A program made the position numbers and the translations under genes. A DNA stretch of 64,000 bases, taken from assembly GCA_002049455.2 (NCBI GenBank), contig KV918979.1, forward strand, positions 1 to 64,000, given 5' to 3'. How positions within the stretch are numbered: the stretch's first letter is position 1; each line of letters starts with the position of its first letter. Positions 9,030-20,701 of this stretch are shown in pieces. The stretch comes from Porphyra umbilicalis. Its lineage: Eukaryota > Rhodophyta > Bangiophyceae > Bangiales > Bangiaceae. The notes beneath the pieces were generated by a model. It was not told the origin of the DNA and ran no database searches. It saw only the letters and a list, made by a program, of their open reading frames with translations.

Positions 9030-10500
9030 GGTAGTGACCGAAACCGCGGCAGCTGTGGCACTGCACCTGGCTCAGGTGGACCATGGCCGGCCGTCCCGCC
9101 GGACCACCCGGCCGGGGAGGTCATGGGGTTGCCGTTCCGGCCGACGGCGTCCGGGCCGCTGGCGGCGTAGGGGTAAATGCCTGGAACGGCTGCTGCAGTG
9201 GGGGCCGACCCATGGGGTTCCGGCTCTGTGGCGGCGCGGCCTCTGACATCGTCGCTGGCGGCGCCGCCCAGAGGACCGGTTCGACTTTCGCTCCGCTCCC
9301 GGAGCCCAGCTGCAGGACGCTCTTGGCCTTGGTGTACCGGTCGGCTTTGCCGATGGTGACCTTGACCGAGCGGAGCCCATCGCCGAACAGGTACCGTAGC
9401 TGCCCCGGGTCGTACATACCCATGAGCTGTCGGCCGAGCCGCATCAACCGCTGATAGAAAGCGCGTTCGCCTTCGTCTTGGCGTTGCTCCGCGGTACGGA
9501 GGGCCATCTCGGAGGTGTGCAGGGCGTCCTCGGGCGCATAACGAGTCAACAGATAGTTGATCGTGTGCGGGAAACTGGTGCCGACGGCACTGCCGTGTGG
9601 GCCATTTGTTTCTTGGACGAAGTCGTCCTTGGCCTCACCGCCACTGCGGTAGGCGAGGAGGTACGGGGCCTCGCCCAGGGTGACATCCATTTGTCCGCGG
9701 CTGTGCGGAAGCGAGTGAGGAGCGCCAGGACGGCCAACGGATCCGAGCCATCGAAGAGCGCGACGTCGTGGAACGGACCGTCCAGCAGGCGATGGCGCCT
9801 GCGGAGCTGGCTTGCTTTTGACCTGCCGTACGTCGGATCCGCATTGCGGACGAGGTATCGGCGAAAGTCGAGCGGCGATGAGAACGGGCCATGCTTGGAC
9901 GTCAAGGGGAGCGGCCAGGGGATGACCGCCATTGGCGTCGAAGCTGTCCGACCTGTGACCCGCGTGCGGGTGCGGCGCCGCGAGCGAACGCGGCTTCGCA
10001 AGGAGCCGGTGCTGTCGCTGCTGCCGCTGCTGCTGCTGCTGGGGTCTCGTGGCGGCTCGTCGTCGTTGGCAGACCGCGAGGAGCGGGCTTCGGGATCCGA
10101 TCGCACCCCCGCACTCCGAGAGGCCAACGGCGACGTTGAGGCGGCGGACCTGCGCGACCGGGACCGATCGCGCGGGGCCGGGGTGTTTGCCAGTGTTGGG
10201 TCAGTGGGCCGGGGCCCACTGGCCGTCGACGACGGCAACGTCCCAGTTAGGTCACGCAACGTTGTCACGTCGGCGCGCAGCTCCCGGACGGACGCAGCCA
10301 ACGTACGCACCGGCGTCGTTGGATCGGCGACCGCCGATTGCTCCGCGCGACGGCTAGCATTACCAGGGGAAGCGCCCGAGCCGCCCGCGGCGGTGGCCTC
10401 TGCGGTTGGCTTGGGGAGACCCGAAGCATCTTGGGGAAGAGGGGCAGTCGTATCAGCCGGGACTCACCCGTCGGCAGTACGCCGAGCGTCAGTGCCCGTA
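9030..10500 (-). mobile_element. Gag-like remnant of an LTR-type retroelement (broken)
   Basis: Minus-strand frames resemble retrotransposon gag proteins. There is a helical, Arg/Ser-rich N-terminal part, then a capsid-like segment with the usual spaced hydrophobics and Gln/Glu-rich helices (residues like YAPEDALHTSEMALRTAEQ), then a Pro-rich tail followed by a zinc-knuckle-like CxxC...GH motif. No protease, reverse transcriptase or integrase and no LTRs were found, so only the front of the element remains. It is broken in at least one place and looks old. The exact limits are uncertain. Confidence 0.5.
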
Positions 10501-11211
10501 TCATGAGGAGTGGCAAAGCGCGGGGGATCGGCACCCCCGCTCGCCATCGGAGAGGGGTTGGCTTCTTGTCTCGAAATTGCACGAACCCGGACACGACGGC
10601 GCCACGGCCCGTCGGGCACCGTCGAGCGACTCCCCCGGCCTGCAACAACAGCCGCCGGGTGACCTTGACCACAGAGTGGTCACGTCACGTGCATCGTCAG
10701 TGGCGTCCGCACCGTTGTCACTGAAGCTCGCGAGAGGAGAGGCGTCCCTCAGCAGGAACGACGCCCTCTCCCCTGCTGCTCCACCAAGTGTGGCAACAAA
10801 GAAGGCGCGAACAAATACCCTGTAGCGACACTGACAGCACAAAAGAGAAGGACCCAGAGGGTCGGCCTACCGAGAGGACATAGACGGCGTAAAGGCGCGC
10901 AAAGGCTAGCATTCGAGAAGGACGCCAAGATTTAGATGGCGAACAAGACGGGGCAGCGCGGGGCAGGGCCGGCGCCGTGATGTTAAGACGAAAAACTTAC
11001 GAAAAGGAGAGACGAAATAGTATCCCCTGGCCCGAATAGGGGGGCTACTTAGGGAGGGACAGCCGTCCCGTAGGCCGCAATCCGAGGTACGGAGAGACGG
11101 GCGCAAGTCCCGGTAGGGTAGTAAGTGCTGGACTCAGCCCGTGCCGAATGCAACAGAGGATGAGGTAAACATCGTCACGGCTACACCGATCGCCATCGGT
11201 CGACATCCAAA
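10501..11211. other. No gene recognised
   Basis: The short open frames match nothing known. Part of this stretch may be the outer end of the gag-like remnant. It ends at the 8-bp target duplication CATCCAAA (11204-11211) of the left hAT element. Confidence 0.3.
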
Positions 11212-14200
11212 TAGGGCTGTTAAAGCGGACAGGACAAAAAAAACGGACGCGGATAGACGGCGTCTCGGACGGTTCGCTTCGTCCGATTCCGACCTGCTGA
11301 CAGCTAGAAATGTAATGTGCTCATAGCGTCCAATCATAACAGCCGTGTTTGTGATTGAATGATCCAATCGTTTACCTCGCAGCCAGATGTTTCGTGCAGC
11401 GACTTGAGTGCGACAACGTTGCTTTCCTCCCAGGATGGCGTCACCACGCCCCACCGGGCGAGCGACCCCGCGCCGTAGCAGCCACCATACCGTCGCCGCC
11501 GACCTTCCCTTCCCCCCCCCCCCGTCGAGCTTGCATCTATGCACAATTTTTGGACGCTGTGGGAGACTATTCTTGGGTTCTCCCCCCCCCCTCACCACCC
11601 CTTCCCGCCCCCTCCCCCCCCCGCCGGTCTGTGATCCCGCCCCTGTGACTTCCTACGCGGCTGTCGGGCACCCTCGACCAACGTGCAACCGTTGATCCAG
11701 TAGCGGCGGATGACCCTTGCACCCGCCGACACCACCACCAAGTACGGCTACTCGACCTCCACCTGCGTGTTGCTCTGCTTAAAGTGGGTGGTGTCATCGG
11801 CAAGTCCACCGCGAAGGGTGGTGAATACGTTTCGCTCAAGGTGTTGCTGAGCGCGGGTATTGAGAACAAGGACAGACTGGGGAGAAGTGAGGGGGGGGGG
11901 TGGGGGGGGGGTTCTCTGACTTTTTTCATAGCCTGACCAGGCGTTTGCCTTCATTGAAGCTCAGGTGGTCAGGGATGTGTACATACATGTTGGAGAAAAA
12001 AAAAACAGACGCCTGGGCCCGCGTCACAGCTCATCATCTGTATCCAGAGGAACAACAGCAAAAAGAGCGTCGACGACGGCCTCTACTTCCCCTGCTTCCA
12101 AGTCGGGAAGCAGCGGATCGTCTTCTCCAGCTCCCTCGGCGTCCAAAGAGTATACATCCAAATCTTGTCCCACATGTGCTCCACCGGCATCCGGTTGTGG
12201 AACCCCCACCGCCATATCCCGCCGCATATTCTTTTCTTGCTTTGAGCGCACAAAGGAGTCAATGGCGTCGGAGCGCTCAAGTTGCCCACCACTGTAGATA
12301 ATTTGCGCTTGCTTGGTCGCCTTGGCCACAGACACGGTGCTCCGATTCTTGCTCATCACGGCCGAGACTCGCTTGAAGCACCGCTCGCCGCCGGCCAACG
12401 TAGGGCAGGCGGCCAACAGGCGCACGGCGATAAGCTTCCAGCAGGGGTACGCGCTGCCGTGAAGGTGTCAGTAGCCGACCGGGTGCAAGCACTCTTCTGC
12501 CTTCGGCACCATCATGGGCCGGTGTGCGCGCATGAAGCTGTGCATCTCCCGCGACAACTCGGCCCGCAGGGCGCCGTCTGTCGTCCCGGCCATCTCGTCC
12601 AGCGATTGGTCCCGCCACTCGACCATGGTCTTGCCCCCAAACGAGACGGAGCCGGCGCGGCCCCACATCGGCGCCCAGAAAGGGTCCAGGTAGAAAGCCA
12701 ACGCCACGTGACAGTCAACTGTCCGTTTAAAGCGAGCCGACAGGCGGTCTCGGAGGTAGGACCTCGACGCAGCAGGGATTCCCGCCACCCGCACGCCGTC
12801 CAACAGCAGCCACAAAAACACAATGGCCGCCACGAAAGACGACATCGGTGCCGCGTCCGCCTCCAAAAACCTCGTGCAGTCAAACATCTGGGCAAGGAAC
12901 GGGCTGGCCGCCGCCAGGCCTTGCCCGAACGCCGGGTCGAGGATGCACGCCGCAACCGCTGGCGACACGTCAAAGCCCTTTGCCGATTTTTGGTCGCCGT
13001 TGATGACGGCTTGCAGTGCAGGCAGGCAGCGACGCACCGACTCTACGGTCAAATGAATCCCGCACCACCGTGATTCGCTGAAAGTGACCATGTTGGCCAC
13101 GCCTCGCCCGAGGGCGCGCAAATCTGTCAGGGCGGCCGCCAGTATGGCACGGGCACGATTGAAACGCTTGAAGAAGACCGCCACGCGCGTCGTCTCGCGC
13201 AAGGCCCTCCCAAATGGCTCGACGTTGGCACCATCATGGGTGACAAAGTTAATGGCGTGGTCAGCACATCCAATCGCGACAATGGCGAGGCCCGCTGCTC
13301 GAGCCAATTGGCGGACACGCACCATCACATTTGGCGAGTCCGTGACCAGCCCCCAAGCAGATCGCTTGGCCAGCTCCAACAGCCGAGTATACGTGGCCGC
13401 CGCCTCGCCCCACCACGTCACGTCGTCAGCCGCGCCACCCGCCGCACCGCCCGCCTCACCGCCCGCCTCACCGCCCGCCGCACCGCCCGCCGCAGCTGGA
13501 TGAGCTGCGGTGCGAGCCGCCGCGAGAAGAGCGTCTAGGGCCGCCACCTCAGCTGTCAGCCGCTCCAGCAGCGCCTCCGCGGTGGCAGCGCCAACACCCA
13601 ACGAGAAAGTAGACACAAAAAGAGATAATGGCAGGCAAACGATAAAATTGTATAGCTCACGGCTTCTCAAATCGGTCCACCCATCATTGGAGAGCGTGTA
13701 GCTCGTAGCGCCCACGATGCGAGCCGTCATTGCCGCGAAGTACTTGTCCGCCACCTTGTCAAGCATCCACCCCGAAACAGCTTGCCGCGTCCTAGGCCCC
13801 GTAAACAGCCCGTGGCTCACCCGAGTGAGCACCGTGCGCCAAAGAGGGGAATCAAAGGTACCAAACGGCACTGCGGACCGCAGAATTGCCTCTAAAAAAG
13901 CGAGCTGCACGCCAGGTAGCCACTCGGGCGGCACACCCGGCAAGAGTGGGTCGCCGTCGGGGGCGCGCCCGAGGTCACGCAGCATGGTGGGGAACTCGGA
14001 ATTTGCCAGCTGGCAGTCGAGAAGGTGCTCCTCAATGCGGCTTGCGTGGTAGACCCTTGACCACGAGCAGTCCCGCGCCTTGCACGCCATCAGCTGGTGC
14101 CCGGGTGCCCCCGACACCACAACGTACTGTCGGGCAGGGTTGGGCCGACGGCCAGGTCGCGCGCGCTGGATGGGCCTGTTGGCGGGGCCGCCAGGCCCGA

Positions 14201-14583
14201 GTGGGGGGGGGCTCGCCATGGCGACGAGGGAGTGCGATGGGGAAGAAGGAAGCGAATGCGACGGCGTGGGGACCACGACGACGGGAGATATGGATCGGTA
14301 GTGGTGTGTAGTGTGGCGTGATGCGTACGGGTGGCGGAGGACCTGGCTGAAGCGTCTCGAGCAGCGACTCGCGGCTGACCGCGGATTCTGAGCGCCTCCA
14401 GCTGGCCTTCACGAGGCGTATCTCAGTCGTATCACCTGGTCACGTTACCTGGAGAAGGGGGGTCTACTGTTTTTTCATTACGGACAGTCCAAAACTGTCC
14501 CAAATCGTTTTGGACAGCCGTGAGGCCATAAGACAGTTTTGGACCGTCCGAAACTGTCCGTAACGTCCTATATAACAGCCCTA
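11212..14583 (-). mobile_element. hAT DNA transposon, left copy (3372 bp)
   Basis: The outer end reads TAGGGCTGTTAAAGCGGAC. The inner end, read inward, is TAGGGCTGTTATATAGGAC. These are short terminal inverted repeats of the TAGGG type usual for hAT elements. An exact 8-bp target-site duplication, CATCCAAA, lies at 11204-11211 and 14584-14591. The transposase is on the minus strand, running outward from the palindrome centre. Subterminal regions carry long C/G runs and repeats of a CGGACAGT-type motif near the inner end. The near identity to the second copy means very recent activity. Confidence 0.92.
12024..14219 (-). CDS. hAT transposase, left copy, interrupted by one in-frame TGA
   Basis: Translation from the ATG at 14219 (strong context GCCATGG) gives 583 residues to a TGA at 12470-12468. 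The same frame then stays open for about 147 more residues to 12024. The order of parts fits hAT. A BED-type zinc finger comes first (Cys46, Cys51, His65, Cys69). A DUF659-like core follows with SNDGWTD (first catalytic Asp near residue 179), VTDSPNV (second Asp) and GCADHAINFV. After the stop comes the C-terminal dimerisation region (LLAACPTLAGGERCFKRV). The TGA separates the core from the dimerisation domain. The identical stop is in the right copy, so it predates the second insertion or is read through or spliced. It is otherwise intact. Confidence 0.85.
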
Positions 14584-14632
14584 CATCCAAAGCCCATCGG
14601 TATCCAACAGAGTTTTGGATGTGCGTTTTTAC
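14584..14632. repeat. 49-bp spacer at the palindrome centre, with its own inverted repeat
   Basis: It begins with the left element's target duplication CATCCAAA and ends with the right element's GTTTTTAC. Inside, ACATCCAAA and TTTTGGATGT form an imperfect 9-10-bp inverted pair. Confidence 0.7.
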
Positions 14633-17600
14633 TAGGGCTGTTATATAGGACGTTACGGACAGTTTCGGACGGTCCAAAACTGTCTTATGGCCTCACGGCT
14701 GTCCAAAACGATTTGGGACAGTTTTGGACTGTCCGTAATGAAAAAACAGTAGACCCCCCTTCTCCAGGTAACGTGACCAGGTGATACGACTGAGATACGC
14801 CTCGTGAAGGCCAGCTGGAGGCGCTCAGAATCCGCGGTCAGCCGCGAGTCGCTGCTCGAGACGCTTCAGCCAGGTCCTCCGCCACCCGTACGCATCACGC
14901 CACACTACACACCACTACCGATCCATATCTCCCGTCGTCGTGGTCCCCACGCCGTCGCATTCGCTTCCTTCTTCCCCATCGCACTCCCTCGTCGCCATGG
15001 CGAGCCCCCCCCCACTCGGGCCTGGCGGCCCCGCCAACAGGCCCATCCAGCGCGCGCGACCTGGCCGTCGGCCCAACCCTGCCCGACAGTACGTTGTGGT
15101 GTCGGGGGCACCCGGGCACCAGCTGATGGCGTGCAAGGCGCGGGACTGCTCGTGGTCAAGGGTCTACCACGCAAGCCGCATTGAGGAGCACCTTCTCGAC
15201 TGCCAGCTGGCAAATTCCGAGTTCCCCACCATGCTGCGTGACCTCGGGCGCGCCCCCGACGGCGACCCACTCTTGCCGGGTGTGCCGCCCGAGTGGCTAC
15301 CTGGCGTGCAGCTCGCTTTTTTAGAGGCAATTCTGCGGTCCGCAGTGCCGTTTGGTACCTTTGATTCCCCTCTTTGGCGCACGGTGCTCACTCGGGTGAG
15401 CCACGGGCTGTTTACGGGGCCTAGGACGCGGCAAGCTGTTTCGGGGTGGATGCTTGACAAGGTGGCGGACAAGTACTTCGCGGCAATGACGGCTCGCATC
15501 GTGGGCGCTACGAGCTACACGCTCTCCAATGATGGGTGGACCGATTTGAGAAGCCGTGAGCTATACAATTTTATCGTTTGCCTGCCATTATCTCTTTTTG
15601 TGTCTACTTTCTCGTTGGGTGTTGGCGCTGCCACCGCGGAGGCGCTGCTGGAGCGGCTGACAGCTGAGGTGGCGGCCCTAGACGCTCTTCTCGCGGCGGC
15701 TCGCACCGCAGCTCATCCAGCTGCGGCGGGCGGTGCGGCGGGCGGTGAGGCGGGCGGTGAGGCGGGCGGTGCGGCGGGTGGCGCGGCTGACGACGTGACG
15801 TGGTGGGGCGAGGCGGCGGCCACGTATACTCGGCTGTTGGAGCTGGCCAAGCGATCTGCTTGGGGGCTGGTCACGGACTCGCCAAATGTGATGGTGCGTG
15901 TCCGCCAATTGGCTCGAGCAGCGGGCCTCGCCATTGTCGCGATTGGATGTGCTGACCACGCCATTAACTTTGTCACCCATGATGGTGCCAACGTCGAGCC
16001 ATTTGGGAGGGCCTTGCGCGAGACGACGCGCGTGGCGGTCTTCTTCAAGCGTTTCAATCGTGCCCGTGCCATACTGGCGGCCGCCCTGACAGATTTGCGC
16101 GCCCTCGGGCGAGGCGTGGCCAACATGGTCACTTTCAGCGAATCACGGTGGTGCGGGATTCATTTGACCGTAGAGTCGGTGCGTCGCTGCCTGCCTGCAC
16201 TGCAAGCCGTCATCAACGGCGACCAAAAATCGGCAAAGGGCTTTGACGTGTCGCCAGCGGTTGCGGCGTGCATCCTCGACCCGGCGTTCGGGCAAGGCCT
16301 GGCGGCGGCCAGCCCGTTCCTTGCCCAGATGTTTGACTGCACGAGGTTTTTGGAGGCGGACGCGGCACCGATGTCGTCTTTCGTGGCGGCCATTGTGTTT
16401 TTGTGGCTGCTGTTGGACGGCGTGCGGGTGGCGGGAATCCCTGCTGCGTCGAGGTCCTACCTCCGAGACCGCCTGTCGGCTCGCTTTAAACGGACAGTTG
16501 ACTGTCACGTGGCGTTGGCTTTCTACCTGGACCCTTTCTGGGCGCCGATGTGGGGCCGCGCCGGCTCCGTCTCGTTTGGGGGCAAGACCATGGTCGAGTG
16601 GCGGGACCAATCGCTGGACGAGATGGCCGGGACGACAGACGGCGCCCTGCGGGCCGAGTTGTCGCGGGAGATGCACAGCTTCATGCGCGCACACCGGCCC
16701 ATGATGGTGCCGAAGGCAGAAGAGTGCTTGCACCCGGTCGGCTACTGACACCTTCACGGCAGCGCGTACCCCTGCTGGAAGCTTATCGCCGTGCGCCTGT
16801 TGGCCGCCTGCCCTACGTTGGCCGGCGGCGAGCGGTGCTTCAAGCGAGTCTCGGCCGTGATGAGCAAGAATCGGAGCACCGTGTCTGTGGCCAAGGCGAC
16901 CAAGCAAGCGCAAATTATCTACAGTGGTGGGCAACTTGAGCGCTCCGACGCCATTGACTCCTTTGTGCGCTCAAAGCAAGAAAAGAATATGCGGCGGGAT
17001 ATGGCGGTGGGGGTTCCACAACCGGATGCCGGTGGAGCACATGTGGGACAAGATTTGGATGTATACTCTTTGGACGCCGAGGGAGCTGGAGAAGACGATC
17101 CGCTGCTTCCCGACTTGGAAGCAGGGGAAGTAGAGGCCGTCGTCGACGCTCTTTTTGCTGTTGTTCCTCTGGATACAGATGATGAGCTGTGACGCGGGCC
17201 CAGGCGTCTGTTTTTTTTTTCTCCAACATGTATGTACACATCCCTGACCACCTGAGCTTCAATGAAGGCAAACGCCTGGTCAGGCTATGAAAAAAGTCAG
17301 AGAACCCCCCCCCCCACCCCCCCCCCTCACTTCTCCCCAGTCTGTCCTTGTTCTCAATACCCGCGCTCAGCAACACCTTGAGCGAAACGTATTCACCACC
17401 CTTCGCGGTGGACTTGCCGATGACACCACCCACTTTAAGCAGAGCAACACGCAGGTGGAGGTCGAGTAGCCGTACTTGGTGGTGGTGTCGGCGGGTGCAA
17501 GGGTCATCCGCCGCTACTGGATCAACGGTTGCACGTTGGTCGAGGGTGCCCGACAGCCGCGTAGGAAGTCACAGGGGCGGGATCACAGACCGGCGGGGGG

Positions 17601-18006
17601 GGGGAGGGGGCGGGAAGGGGTGGTGAGGGGGGGGGGAGAACCCAAGAATAGTCTCCCACAGCGTCCAAAAATTGTGCATAGATGCAAGCTCGACGGGGGG
17701 GGGGGGAAGGGAAGGTCGGCGGCGACGGTATGGTGGCTGCTACGGCGCGGGGTCGCCCGCCCGGTGGGGCGTGGTGACGCCATCCTGGGCGGAGAGCAAC
17801 GTTGTCGCACTCAAGTCGCTGCACGAAACATCTGGCTGCGAGGTAAACGATTGGATCATTCAATCACAAACACGGCTGTTATGATTGGACGCTATGAGCA
17901 CATTACATTTCTAGCTGTCAGCAGGTCGGAATCGGACGAAGCGAACCGTCCGAGACGTCGTCTATCCGCGTCCGTTTTGTTTGTCCTGTCCGCTTTAACA
18001 GCCCTA
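14633..18006 (+). mobile_element. hAT DNA transposon, right copy (3374 bp)
   Basis: It has the same terminal repeats as the left copy (TAGGGCTGTTATATAGGAC at the inner end; TTTAACAGCCCTA at the outer end). The flanking 8-mers are GTTTTTAC (14625-14632) and GTTTTTAT (18007-18014), a duplication with one later change. The transposase is on the plus strand. Differences from the left copy are mostly in C/G run lengths (for example 10 versus 9 near 17.6 and 11.6 kb), plus rare substitutions. Confidence 0.92.
14997..17192 (+). CDS. hAT transposase, right copy, interrupted by one in-frame TGA
   Basis: It is identical at protein level to the left copy: ATG at 14997, 583 residues to the TGA at 16746-16748, then the same frame open to the TGA at 17190-17192 with the dimerisation region (about 16791-16930). 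The tail is acidic and ends DDEL. No splice sites that would remove the stop in frame were found. A 26-nt GT...AG stretch around it is too short and not a multiple of three. Read-through, loss of function in the parent copy, or a base error carried by both copies remain possible. Confidence 0.85.
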
Positions 18007-18069
18007 GTTTTTATCCTCTGTGGAGGCCCTTCGATTTGACATCGAAGGGCCTCCACAGAGGGTAAAAAC
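18007..18069. repeat. Hairpin: 29-bp arms, 28/29 matching, 5-bp loop
   Basis: The arms are 18007-18035 and 18041-18069 and the loop is TTGAC. The left arm's outer 8 bases are also the target duplication of the right hAT copy. The opposite arm still carries the unmutated form (GTAAAAAC on the plus strand). It could be a tiny foldback element or a structured RNA or terminator. No gene lies immediately beside it. Confidence 0.75.
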
Positions 18070-18978
18070 AATACTGTGCCCTGAAAACTGGTGGCCTTCT
18101 CCTCAGGACACCCCCGCTACGCCCACGCAGTCCGCCCGCCCAGAGCATGCGACGCCGCAGAGTGGCACAGACCCGCCCGCCGCCAACCTGTTGACCACCC
18201 CCTCTTCCCCACCCCACCCGCGGATGGGCGGCCGCCTCGCCTCGCTCCGCCCACGCCCCAGCACCGCTTTGGCGGCGCGCACCCCCCCCCCCCCCCCCCC
18301 CCCTGAATACTTTTCCATCGTCGACATCGGTGCCGCCTGACGACGGGCGGCGACCCCATGCGCCACGTCGCGTACGTCCACGCGCGGGACGACCGCCTTG
18401 ACCTCCTACCGGCCGCCGCCGCCGCCACGGATGCCGGCGACGAGGGCGGCGCGGGGACCTCTTACCTCCCTGCCGACCCACCTCCCCGGTCGACGGCAGT
18501 GCGTCGGCCTCGCTGGCCGCCGCGGGGGGGGGGTAGCTGCTTGCGGTGACGGCGGCGGCGGCGGCGCCGCGGCCGGGGGCGGCGCATCTGCCGCCACAGC
18601 CGGTGCAGCGGCCACGGGCGTGGCGGCGGGGCCACGCAGCGCCGAGGGTGGCCGTCCGGCGGGGGGAGGGCATCGCGCCACCGGTCGGCATCGCCACGGC
18701 GGATCCGTCGGGGGGAGCGGGGGAGGGGGCCAACTGCGTGGCGAGCGTTGGCCGCGCGGCATTCTCGTTGGCGGCGGCCGCCGGTGGGGGGGTCGTCGAC
18801 GGCAGCGCGTCCACCGGGTTGTCGAGGTCAAGTACGGGGCCGCCGACGCGCGCAACGAATCGGCGGCTGCGGCGCCGCCGCCGGGACGGGACGCTGTTGT
18901 TTCTTTGTGTCATAGCTCCTTACGCGATATCATTTGACATGAGCACTGCCGGCCTAGCTCAAAGGTTGGGCACGCATT
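18070..18978. other. GC-rich stretch without a supported gene
   Basis: Several frames on both strands are open at once and encode only Ala/Pro/Arg-rich low complexity. It contains an uninterrupted run of 22 C (18282-18303). Part may belong to the gene remnant that ends at 18979. Confidence 0.3.
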
Positions 18979-20011
18979 TTATTGTTTCACACACACCATC
19001 CCCCAATCTCTGAACGTGGTCACGTCCACGTAGAGGCCGCCGGAGGCGGATAAGGCGCCGTCACCGGCGGCGAGGGCGGCGACCTCGCGGGAGACGTAGA
19101 GGGTGAACACGCCGGCGGAGGCGTCCCACGTCCAATCCGTGTCGGCCGAGAGGAGGAATTGCTTATCAAGAGCACCGACGCGGGTGGTCGGAAGGGGGGT
19201 GGCTCCGCCGGCGCAGCCAGTGCCGGCGCCGCCCGCCGCGTCGGCTGCGGCGCCGACGTGGCCGCCCGCACGAACGGCCGCGCCCCCCTTTCCGCCGCCG
19301 CCCCTGCTTCCGCCATCGGCGCTGCTGTGACGGCCGCCGCTGACGTCATCCGAGGCCACCGTCTCGGTCCACCTCGCCACGACCGGCGCGCCGTGGGGCC
19401 CGCTCATGCGGGCCTGCCCCCGCACCGTCGCCACCACGGTTACGCACTGGCGCACCGCAAACGTGTCCAGAAGCGTCGACAGCGACCGGTTGCACGGCGC
19501 CGACGAGGTCGTAGCCGCGCTCCACGTCGAGGCACCCCACTACCGTCAGCGGGAGTGATCCGAGAGCCCCCGTCGGCCCGTCGAAAAACAATGCCGAGTC
19601 GTCAAAGCGCAGGCGGCCGCTGACGGCCGACAGCGCCGGCACGTCCCCGTCGGTTTCGAGGCGCACGGCCATCACAGTGAGCGCCGCGTCGCCGTGGAGC
19701 TCGGGAGGCGACGTAGGCTGCAGGAAGACGGCGAACAGGCGCGCCGTCACGCGCCCGGCATCAGAACGGGAGTAGAGGTGTCAGGCCGTAGCCACGTCGC
19801 GCGTCGCAACGCCGGCCGCGTCCACGTCGATGGTTACGAACGGCTGCGCCGACGCGGCGGTGGGGGAGGCGGCAGCGGTAGGCACGCTTGGGCGGCTGCG
19901 GACCAAATCCGCGACGGCCACGCGCGCACGGGATGTGCGGCTGCCTCCCGCCACAGGGCACGCCCGCACAGTGCCCGTATTGACAATGGCGGGGAGGAAG
20001 TAGGGGAGCAC
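18979..20011 (-). pseudogene. Unrecognised gene remnant (in-frame TGA plus frame change)
   Basis: The minus-strand coding pattern is continuous in one frame from 20011 to about 19460 except for a TGA near 19783, so VDAAGVATRDVATA, stop, HLYSRSDAGRVTARLF read on in frame. The product includes LPLTVVGCLDVERGYDLVGA. Around 19465 the pattern moves to another frame (STLLDTFAVRQCVTVVATVR) and runs to the TGA or TAA after GLYVDVTTFRDWGMVCVKQ at 18979. The alternating hydrophobic beta-strand look suggests an extracellular or Ig-like domain, but no family is recognised. It is either decayed or affected by sequence errors. Confidence 0.35.
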
Positions 20012-20701
20012 CCCGTCTACGGCGGGGGCAGGGAGTGTCTTGGTTGGGGCACCCCAGGCTGTGGCTGTCCGCCGGCAGGGCGCCGGGGGGGGCGGACGGG
20101 AGCCGCGGCCGCCGCGGGCGTGTCGACAAACGACGCTAGCCGCACGCTGCGGCCGGCGGCGGGCCAGGCAGCCGTGTCACCCGCCACCACGGCCGGCCGC
20201 CACCCACGGTCGCTGGTCGTGGCCGACGCGAGCACCACGCGGCCTCTCCCCCCCCCCCCCCCCCTCACGGCCCTGCTACGGGCTGCGCCGCCGACCGTCG
20301 GTCTCTCCCCCCTCCAACCTCCAGCTGCGCTACGAGTGCTCCATGTAGTCCCGAGCACGGCAGTGCTTGTGCGCACTTGCAGGTGCCTGTAGCTTTGCAT
20401 ACCTGCGTGTTTACATGCGGGCTTGATGAATCCTATTACCACCAGTCGCGCGGTCCTCGTCCTGCGGCTAGGGGGTCGAACGCGGGGCCAATCTCGTCGA
20501 CTGTGTCGCGTGAGGGAGAATCTTTTCGGGACGCCCCGGGTTGCCACCCATCAGATCGAGCACCTTCCAAGCGAGGAACAGCGGGCAGGAGCACACCGGT
20601 CACCGCCGTACCTCCCCGCCGACGTTGATCCACACTCTTGAGATTTCTTGGCCTGTCCTCCCGGCGCCTTCCCACCCCTCCGCTCTCTCCGACACACAGA
20701 G
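20012..20701. other. No gene recognised
   Basis: GC-rich, with a run of 17 C near 20248-20264. The short frames resemble nothing known. Confidence 0.3.

Larger units (their letters stand above)
11204..18014. repeat. 6.8-kb near-perfect palindrome made by two opposed hAT elements
   Basis: The left element (11212-14583) and the right element (14633-18006) are reverse complements, apart from a few substitutions and homopolymer length changes. They are separated by a 49-bp spacer (14584-14632). Each has its own 8-bp flanking duplication, so the palindrome arose from two insertions rather than one inverted duplication. Confidence 0.9.
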
